A stretch of 11,205 nucleotides of DNA from Actinobacteria bacterium UBA2184 (GTDB taxonomy: Bacteria > Actinomycetota > Coriobacteriia > Anaerosomatales > Anaerosomataceae), in contig DCVQ01000016.1 in assembly GCA_002328745.1 (NCBI GenBank), forward strand, positions 70,852-82,056, read 5' to 3'. Numbering within the stretch: the stretch's first letter is position 1; each line of letters begins with the position of its first letter. The notes beneath the pieces were generated by a model that did no database searches, was not told the DNA's origin, and saw only the letters and a program-made list of their open reading frames with translations. The position numbers and the translations under genes were made by a program. Of this stretch, positions 1 through 4,367 are shown piece by piece.

Positions 1-128
1 TCTGCGTCGAGGTCTGTCCGCAGAAGTGCATCGACTTGTACGGCCGTGGTGCGGATGTGGACGCCGTAGACGCTGACGGCATCGGCCCCGGTGCCGTCGA
101 GCGCCGTGAGGCGGCCGGGGAGGCGTAG
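1..128 (+). CDS. C-terminal end of a 4Fe-4S ferredoxin-type protein (partial)
   Basis: Reading frame 3 is open from the left edge to a TAG at 126-128 and encodes the last 41 residues of a protein. It begins with C-x3-C-P-x2-C (CVEVCPQKC), which looks like the last cysteines of a 4Fe-4S ferredoxin motif; the preceding Cys residues lie outside the window. A hydrophilic, acidic and Arg-containing tail follows. Such a protein would carry electrons through iron-sulfur clusters, probably as part of a membrane redox complex. The downstream NusG-domain-II and Gx-transporter genes are often found beside Rnf or FMN-binding/4Fe-4S gene sets, so RnfB or a NapH-like ferredoxin protein are the leading options (inference). 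The fragment is too short to choose between them. Confidence 0.7.
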   Translation, partial: CVEVCPQKCIDLYGRGADVDAVDADGIGPGAVERREAAGEA

Positions 129-135
129 CGGCCGA

Positions 136-498
136 ATGACGCGCGCAGACCTTACCCTGATCGCCGTCATCGCGGTCTGCGCGCTCGTCGCGTGGCCGAT
201 GGCGGCGGGCGCCTCGAGCGGAGGGTCGGGGAGCGTAGTGGTCGTCGGTCCCGAAGGGGAGACGACCGCGCGTCTCGATGAGAACGCCACTCTGCAGATC
301 GCGGGCACAGCGGGCACGGTGACCGTGGTGATCGATTCCGGGACGGTCAGGGTGACCGATTCGACCTGTCCCGATCGCGTATGCGTGCACACCGGCGCTA
401 TCAGCGCGCCCGGTTCGATGATCGCGTGCGTGCCCAACGGCGTCGTGGTTCGCATCGGGGGGGAAGAGTCGGATGGACTCGACGCTCGCGTTCGCTAA
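136..498 (+). CDS. NusG domain II-containing small exported/anchored protein
   Basis: This 120-residue protein has a single hydrophobic N-terminal segment (about residues 6-24, ending in A-x-G-A-S), which is either a signal peptide or a membrane anchor. It is followed by a small beta-rich domain. The conserved block D-S-T-C-P-D-R-V-C-V-H-T-G (75-87), with C-V-P-N at 98-101, is the signature of the NusG_II family (pfam07009). Despite the name, family members with a signal segment are outside the cytoplasm and are not transcription factors. The three cysteines (78, 83, 98) are the conserved ones; their role is unknown. I chose ATG 136 rather than the GTG at 91 because the longer version only adds an Arg-rich stretch overlapping the upstream gene, while a purine-rich GGGGAGG lies at about 117-123. 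The 3' end overlaps the next gene by 26 bp, suggesting translational coupling. Function is inferred only from redox-cluster neighbours. Confidence 0.85.
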   Translation: MTRADLTLIAVIAVCALVAWPMAAGASSGGSGSVVVVGPEGETTARLDENATLQIAGTAGTVTVVIDSGTVRVTDSTCPDRVCVHTGAISAPGSMIACVPNGVVVRIGGEESDGLDARVR

Positions 499-1033
499 GA
501 GCGGAGCCCCCGTCGCGAGCGGTGTCGCGTCTCCGGCCTCCAGAGTCGCGTTCGCCGCCGCGCTCATCGCGCTGGCTACCGTTCTCGGTCTCGTCGAGGC
601 CGCGCTGCCTCCGCTCGCCGTGGTGCCCTGGCTCAAGCCCGGACTCGCCAACATCGCCGTGGTCATGGCGCTCAGCGCTTCCGGGCCGTTCGTCGCGGGA
701 GCGGTCAGCGGCGGTCGCATCGTAATCATCGGGCTGGCGACCGGCACGCTTGCGGGGCCTGCATCGGGCATGGCCTTTGCCGGTGCGGCCGCCTCACTGT
801 TCGTCATGTGGGGACTCTCCCGCGCGTGGGGGAGCCTCTCGCCTGTCGGCTGGTCGGCAGCGGGGTCGGCCGCCCATGTCTGCGCGCAGCTGCTGGCCGC
901 CGCCACGATGCTGGACTCGCCGTCACTCCTCGCGCTGATCCCCGGTTCCGTCCTCATCGCCCTGCCGCTGGGCGCTCTCATCGGGTCCCTCGCCCGGTAT
1001 CTGGTCTCCCGTCTCCCGTGGAGGCAGGCCTGA
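473..1033 (+). CDS. Gx transporter family / heptaprenyl diphosphate synthase component I-like membrane protein
   Basis: This 186-residue integral membrane protein has about five hydrophobic segments (about residues 24-50, 58-80, 84-115, 127-146 and 150-178). It has the family's K-P-G-L-A-N motif (55-60, usually K-x-G-L-A-N), a conserved R82, Gly-rich turns, and a late G-S-A-A-H-V-C-A-Q-L-L-A block (131-142) resembling the usual A-H-N-x-x-Q. This fits pfam07456, which is named heptaprenyl diphosphate synthase component I but looks like an ECF-transporter S-component-type protein; the synthase label is probably misleading. ATG 473 is preceded by a G-rich run (457-463) at good Shine-Dalgarno distance, inside the upstream gene. 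The overlap with the NusG-II gene supports a functional pair. Substrate unknown: a polyprenyl or quinone precursor, or a flavin, would fit the family and context, but this is inference. Confidence 0.82.
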   Translation: MDSTLAFAKSGAPVASGVASPASRVAFAAALIALATVLGLVEAALPPLAVVPWLKPGLANIAVVMALSASGPFVAGAVSGGRIVIIGLATGTLAGPASGMAFAGAAASLFVMWGLSRAWGSLSPVGWSAAGSAAHVCAQLLAAATMLDSPSLLALIPGSVLIALPLGALIGSLARYLVSRLPWRQA

Positions 1034-1051
1034 CCGGAGGAGGGATGCGGC

Positions 1052-1714
1052 ATGGCGCCGCGGTTGCTGGGAGAGCGCGTCAGTGCACGCGATCTCGTGC
1101 TGTGGGGACGGAGCGATTCGGTCGCGGACGACGCGCTCGTTGCGCTCGTGCTGGGCGATCCGCCGGGCTCCGTTGCCCGCGAGCTCATCGCACGACACCC
1201 GCTCCCCGACGGGTTGTGGCGGCTGAACGCCGAGGATCTCGTGTGCCTCGACGGCGTCGGGCCGGTCTCGGCGGCCCGTCTGCTCGGCTGTCTTGAGCTC
1301 GCGAGGCGCGCGGCCATCCGCGACACACCGGCACGTCCCGTGATCGCGAGTCCGGCTGATGTGACGCGACTATGCGCTCCGCAGCTTCGCGGATGCGACC
1401 GGGAGCACTTCTGGGCGCTCGCGCTCAATGTGAGGAATCAGCTACTGCGCACCATCGAGGTCTCGGTGGGCAGCCTCAATGCGTCGATCGTGCATCCACG
1501 CGAGCTGTTCAAAGACGCGGTGCGGCTGTCGGCGGCGTCGCTCATCGTCGTCCACAATCATCCCAGCGGGGACCCAACGCCGTCGGGCGCCGATATCCAG
1601 CTGACGCGGAGGCTGGTGAAAGCGGGAGACGTCCTGGGCATCGAAGTGCTGGACCACGTCATCATCGGCGACGGGGGAGAGCACGCGAGCCTGCGAGACC
1701 TCGGCCTGATGTAG
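1052..1714 (+). CDS. radC: RadC family JAMM/MPN protein (UPF0758)
   Basis: A 220-residue protein of normal length for the family. The N-terminal third contains a helix-hairpin-helix-like segment (about 55-85, L-D-G-V-G-P-V-S-A-A-R-L-L). The C-terminal half is the RadC JAMM/MPN domain: upstream Glu in the T-I-E-V-S-V-G strand (E136), then H-N-H-P-S-G-D at 168-174 continuing to P-S-G-A-D at 177-181. This is the complete H-x-H...D metal-binding set of a zinc-dependent isopeptidase-like fold. The historical assignment to recombinational repair is not secure and the substrate is unknown. ATG 1052 is preceded by GGAGGAGGG (1037-1045); an ATG at 1045 is in another frame. It follows the Gx-transporter gene by 18 bp and precedes mreB, the same radC-mreB order seen in Bacillus. 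Confidence 0.95.
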   Translation: MAPRLLGERVSARDLVLWGRSDSVADDALVALVLGDPPGSVARELIARHPLPDGLWRLNAEDLVCLDGVGPVSAARLLGCLELARRAAIRDTPARPVIASPADVTRLCAPQLRGCDREHFWALALNVRNQLLRTIEVSVGSLNASIVHPRELFKDAVRLSAASLIVVHNHPSGDPTPSGADIQLTRRLVKAGDVLGIEVLDHVIIGDGGEHASLRDLGLM

Positions 1715-1740
1715 CGGATACCCCCGCTGACCTGCGATGT

Positions 1741-1749
1741 TGCTATACT
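1741..1749 (+). promoter_or_regulatory. Candidate extended -10 promoter P1 for mreB operon
   Basis: TGCTATACT has an extended -10 TG-n followed by TATACT (five of six matches to TATAAT). It stands out in a very GC-rich intergenic region directly after radC. No convincing -35 hexamer is found 16-18 bp upstream, which is acceptable for extended -10 promoters. Predicted transcription start is near 1756-1757, giving a leader of about 150 nt before mreB. It is judged by eye only. Confidence 0.45.
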
Positions 1750-1785
1750 GATTACCGCGGCGGACGCCCGAGGCCGACCGGCTTC

Positions 1786-1794
1786 TGCTACACT
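1786..1794 (+). promoter_or_regulatory. Candidate extended -10 promoter P2 for mreB operon / leaderless upstream ORF
   Basis: TGCTACACT differs by one base from the P1 element 45 bp upstream and again has TG-n plus a TANNNT-type -10 (TACACT). The -10 ends 7 nt before an ATG at 1802, the spacing typical of leaderless transcripts in Actinobacteria and Deinococcus. Predicted start is about 1801-1802. No -35 is evident. Confidence 0.4.
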
Positions 1795-1801
1795 TCTCGG
1801 G

Positions 1802-1900
1802 ATGAACGCGAACGCGGATGACCCCAGGGTCGCCGCGCCGCGTTCGCGCGTCCTCTCTGGGCGAGTGAACGGCGACTCACGTCGCATCGAAAGGAGATAG
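1802..1900 (+). CDS. Possible leaderless 32-codon upstream ORF in the mreB leader
   Basis: ATG 1802 opens a 32-codon frame (begins M-N-A-N-A-D-D-P and ends R-R-I-E-R-R) that closes at TAG 1898-1900, just 4 nt before the TTG start of mreB and abutting its Shine-Dalgarno. The ATG lies at the predicted start site of P2, so it could be translated as a leaderless message. It has no Shine-Dalgarno of its own; upstream sequence is CTTCTCGGG. The product is Arg-rich and resembles no protein I know, so a regulatory role in cis is more likely than a protein function: ribosomes crossing it would open the hairpin at 1807-1848 and deliver termination next to the mreB start. About three quarters of its codons end in G or C, somewhat below the neighbouring genes, so coding is uncertain. 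Confidence 0.25.
   Translation: MNANADDPRVAAPRSRVLSGRVNGDSRRIERR
1807..1848 (+). promoter_or_regulatory. Long stem-loop in mreB 5' leader
   Basis: A perfect 11-bp inverted repeat: CGCGAACGCGG (1807-1817) pairs with CCGCGTTCGCG (1838-1848). Its 20-nt loop contains a smaller inverted repeat, GACC/GGTC at 1820-1831. No T-tract follows (CGTCCTCTCTGGG), so it does not look like an ordinary intrinsic terminator. It lies about 6 nt downstream of the predicted P2 start, so it would form the 5' end of that transcript, where it could affect RNA stability, elongation or translation. The radC transcript may also end or pause here. Confidence 0.5.
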
Positions 1901-1919
1901 CGACTTGTCGCTTGTCGAT
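1872..1919 (+). promoter_or_regulatory. mreB ribosome-binding region with interlocking inverted repeats
   Basis: The Shine-Dalgarno AAGGAG (1891-1896) is 8 nt before the TTG start of mreB at 1905. Around it are four mutually complementary 5-mers: GCGAC 1872-1876, GTCGC 1881-1885, GCGAC 1900-1904 and GTCGC 1907-1911. The first two form a tight hairpin with a 4-nt loop. Pairing of 1881-1885 with 1900-1904 would instead put the whole Shine-Dalgarno in a 14-nt loop, and 1900-1904 with 1907-1911 closes on the start codon. ATCGA 1886-1890 can also pair with TCGAT 1915-1919 around the start. The pairings exclude one another, suggesting but not proving translational control. Confidence 0.4.
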
Positions 1920-2945
1920 ATGTTCTTCGATTCATGGGGCGGGGACATGGCGGTCGATCTCGGGACTGCCAATACGCTTGTATCCGTGCGCGGTCGGGGC
2001 ATCGTCCTTATCGAGCCGTCCGTGGTGGCCGTGGAGCAGTCGACCAAGCGGGTCCTCGCGGTCGGGATGGAGGCCAAGCGGATGCTGGGCCGAACGCCCG
2101 GAAGCATCGTGGCTATCCGTCCGATGAAAGACGGTGTCATCGCCGACTTCGAGGTGACCGAGGCGATGCTTCGTTACTTCATCAACCGGACGCGCGGGAA
2201 GCGCTTCCCGTGGCAGCCGAAGCCGCGGGTGGTCGTCTGCGTCCCGAGCGGCGTGACCGAGGTCGAGAAGCGCGCCGTCTTCGAGGCTACCATGCAGGCC
2301 GGGGCACGGAGCGCGTACCTCATCGAGGAGCCGATGGCCGCTGCGATCGGCGCTGGTCTGCCGATCCATGAGCCGAGCGGCAACATGGTCGTCGACATAG
2401 GCGGCGGCACCACGGAGGTCGCGATCATATCGCTCGGCGGCATCGTCGTCGCGCAGTCGATCAGGATCGGCGGCGATGAGTTCGACGAGGCGATCGTGAG
2501 CTACATCAAGCGTGAGTACAACGTGGCGATCGGCGAACGTACCGCCGAGGAGATCAAGTTCGAGATCGGATCCGCATACCCGTTGGCGGAGGAACTCGAC
2601 GTAGAGGTGCGTGGGCTCGACCTGCTGACGGGTCTGCCCCGGACGTTCCAGATCTCCTCCGAGGAGATCCGTATCGCGATCGAGGAGCCGACGCTGGCCA
2701 TCATCGCGGCGATCAAAGGGACGCTGGAGCGGACGCCACCTGAACTTGCGGGCGACGTCATGGAATTCGGCATCGTGCTCACTGGAGGCGGCGCGCTCCT
2801 GCGCAGCCTTGACGCGCGCATCCGTGCGGAGACGGGGATCCCGGTCCACGTCTCGGAGAACGCGCTCATCAACGTGGTGCTCGGTTCCGCGCAGGCGCTC
2901 GAGGAGATCGACGTCCTCAAGAAGGTTCTGACGGTTTCGCGGTAG
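1905..2945 (+). CDS. mreB: Rod shape-determining actin-like protein MreB
   Basis: This 346-residue actin-fold ATPase is of normal MreB length. It polymerises on the inner membrane face and positions the lateral-wall synthesis complex. Visible motifs: phosphate-1 D-L-G-T-A-N-T (18-24), I-R-P-M-K-D-G-V-I-A-D (71-81), the catalytic-region L-I-E-E-P-M-A-A-A-I-G (139-149), phosphate-2 D-I-G-G-G-T-T-E (164-171), R-I-G-G-D-E-F-D (187-194), I-K-F-E-I-G (217-222) and the adenosine motif T-G-G-G-A-L-L (293-299). I chose TTG 1905 because AAGGAG is 8 nt upstream; the in-frame ATG at 1920 is too far from it. The N-terminus, with F-F and W near the start, could serve as the membrane-binding amphipathic segment (inference). 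One oddity: the usual E-D-P-L-x-C-V-A-x-G-T-G near the C-terminus reads E-N-A-L-I-N-V-V-L-G-S-A (318-329). It starts the elongasome gene block and follows a structured leader. Confidence 0.97.
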   Translation: MSLVDMFFDSWGGDMAVDLGTANTLVSVRGRGIVLIEPSVVAVEQSTKRVLAVGMEAKRMLGRTPGSIVAIRPMKDGVIADFEVTEAMLRYFINRTRGKRFPWQPKPRVVVCVPSGVTEVEKRAVFEATMQAGARSAYLIEEPMAAAIGAGLPIHEPSGNMVVDIGGGTTEVAIISLGGIVVAQSIRIGGDEFDEAIVSYIKREYNVAIGERTAEEIKFEIGSAYPLAEELDVEVRGLDLLTGLPRTFQISSEEIRIAIEEPTLAIIAAIKGTLERTPPELAGDVMEFGIVLTGGGALLRSLDARIRAETGIPVHVSENALINVVLGSAQALEEIDVLKKVLTVSR

Positions 2946-2959
2946 GGCGGAGGCCTGTC

Positions 2960-3817
2960 ATGCGGATCGGGCAGCCTGAGCCCAAGCGAGGCAACCGTGC
3001 GTTGCTCGCGGCACTCATCGCTCTCTCGCTGGTGATGCTCACCGTCTACTTCCGCGAGGGGAACGACGGCATGCTACACAGCACCCGGCGGGTGATGCTC
3101 GAGGTCACCGCTCCGATCGCGAGTCTCGGTACCGCCATCACAAGTCCCATCCGCACAGTGGGAGACTTCTTCGACGGGATCACCACGTCCAAGAGCACGC
3201 TCGATGCGCTCGAACAGCAGAACGACGAACTGCGGGCCCGACTCGCAGAGCTGGAGGAGGCGCGTCAGGAGAACGAGCGGTTGCGAGCGCTCGTGGAATT
3301 CGCCGAGGAGCGCGGTCTGGCCAAACTGGGCGCGCGTGTGATCAGGCGTCCCGTCAGCAGCTGGGAAGGCGTCATCGTGATCGACCGGGGCTCCGACGAC
3401 GGCGTCGAACCCGGGATGCCGATCATCTCCTCGGAGGGGCTGGTCGGCCAGGTGGCCGAAGTGTCCAAGTCCGCATCGACCGTCCGGCTGATCACCGACC
3501 AGCAGAGCGGCGTCGCCGCCATGGTGCAGTCGACGCGCGCGCTCGGCATAGTCCGCGGCGCGGTCAGCGGTGGGCTCACTCTCGACTTCCTCGGTGGCGA
3601 GGCGTTGCCGCAGCCGGGTGACGTCGTGCTCACGAGCGGACTCGGCGGCGTCTACCCCAAGGGCATCGTCATCGGCGACATCACCGATGTGGACAGCCGT
3701 CGTGGCGAGCTCTACCCGCGAGTGGTCGTACGATCGCGCGTCTCGATCGACACCATCGAGGAGGTCTTCGTGCTGGTTGGCGCGGGGGTAGAGACGGACG
3801 GCGGCGTGATCGAGTGA
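2960..3817 (+). CDS. mreC: Rod shape-determining protein MreC
   Basis: A 285-residue single-pass membrane protein that links MreB to the PBP2/RodA synthase from the outer face of the membrane. It has a basic N-terminus (K9-R13), one transmembrane helix (about 13-30), a predicted coiled coil rich in Leu/Glu/Arg (about 78-116), then the beta-barrel MreC domain (about 123-275). That domain includes V-I-V-I-D-R-G-S-D-D-G-V-E-P-G-M-P (138-154), E-G-L-V-G-Q-V (159-165) and L-T-S-G-L-G-G-V-Y-P-K-G (224-235), all typical of the family (pfam04085). ATG 2960 has GGAGG at 2949-2953 and begins 14 bp after the mreB stop. Its stop overlaps the mreD start by 4 bp (GTGA). Nothing appears truncated. Confidence 0.96.
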   Translation: MRIGQPEPKRGNRALLAALIALSLVMLTVYFREGNDGMLHSTRRVMLEVTAPIASLGTAITSPIRTVGDFFDGITTSKSTLDALEQQNDELRARLAELEEARQENERLRALVEFAEERGLAKLGARVIRRPVSSWEGVIVIDRGSDDGVEPGMPIISSEGLVGQVAEVSKSASTVRLITDQQSGVAAMVQSTRALGIVRGAVSGGLTLDFLGGEALPQPGDVVLTSGLGGVYPKGIVIGDITDVDSRRGELYPRVVVRSRVSIDTIEEVFVLVGAGVETDGGVIE

Positions 3818-4326
3818 GACGATCGTGGACGAGCATAGGCGCGCTCGCCGTCGCCGTGGTGCTGCAGGTGATGCTCGCACCGCACCTGACGGTGTTCCGC
3901 GTGGTGCCGAACCTCTTCTTCCTTGTGGTGATCACCCTGGCCTTCGTCGAAGGTCCGTCCGCGGGCGCTGTCGCCGGCTTCACCGGAGGGGTCCTGCTCG
4001 ACCTGTTGGGGGCCGGACCGGTCGGCGCGTGGGCGCTGGTCCTCGCCGTAACCGGTTACGTCGGCGGCATGCTTCAGGAGAACCTGTTCGCCGAGGGATG
4101 GCTGGCGCCGGTGACGGTGGCGATTATCGCTGGCCTGCTAGCGGACACATCGTATCTCCTGCTGCTCCTGATGCTCGGTGAGGCGCCGGCGTTCTGGGCG
4201 TCTCTCGGCGGGCTGGTTCTGCCGCGCACGTTCTACAACGCGGTTCTCGTCCTGCTTGCCTATCCGTGGTTGGCGCGCTTCTTGCGCACCGACCGCTCCA
4301 TGAAGTCGTTCGGCCGCATCGGATAG
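3814..4326 (+). CDS. mreD: Rod shape-determining protein MreD
   Basis: A 170-residue, very hydrophobic protein with about five to six membrane segments (about 7-28, 33-47, 50-66, 70-88, 98-122 and 130-156), matching MreD (pfam04093) in size and topology. Family features include V-P-N-L-F-F-L (31-37) and the G-A-V-A-G-F-T-G-G-V-L-L-D-L block (51-64), followed by G-P-V-G-A-W-A-L. MreD works with MreC in the rod complex and may modulate PBP2 activation. The GTG start at 3814 overlaps the mreC stop codon, so translation is probably coupled. The basic C-terminal tail is cytoplasmic. Unlike Bacillus, no minCD genes follow; the next gene is the PBP2 gene 41 bp downstream. Confidence 0.94.
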   Translation: MRRSWTSIGALAVAVVLQVMLAPHLTVFRVVPNLFFLVVITLAFVEGPSAGAVAGFTGGVLLDLLGAGPVGAWALVLAVTGYVGGMLQENLFAEGWLAPVTVAIIAGLLADTSYLLLLLMLGEAPAFWASLGGLVLPRTFYNAVLVLLAYPWLARFLRTDRSMKSFGRIG

Positions 4327-4367
4327 AGGCGGCAGTCGGCCCCTCCAAAACGGGAGTCTCCACCGGG

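Noticed and set aside
1807..1860. Intrinsic terminator after radC
   Set aside because: The stem is strong but is followed by CGTCCTCTCTGGG with no run of T, so a Rho-independent terminator is not supported; it is listed instead as a leader stem-loop.
1749..1904. Known riboswitch in the mreB leader
   Set aside because: The segment is short and shows one long stem plus small hairpins; I see no consensus core of any riboswitch class I know.
1932..2849. 305-codon minus-strand open frame opposite mreB
   Set aside because: It is Asp/Arg/His-rich with no domain and mirrors codon bias of the true mreB frame.
4341..4361. Hairpin hiding the mrdA Shine-Dalgarno (CTCC 4343-4346 with GGAG 4353-4356)
   Set aside because: Only four base pairs with a six-base loop; this is expected by chance around a purine-rich site in GC-rich sequence.
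4266..4367. N-terminal extension of PBP2 starting at GTG 4266
   Set aside because: It overlaps the end of mreD by about 60 bp and adds 34 residues without family similarity before the normal basic N-terminus and membrane helix starting at ATG 4368.
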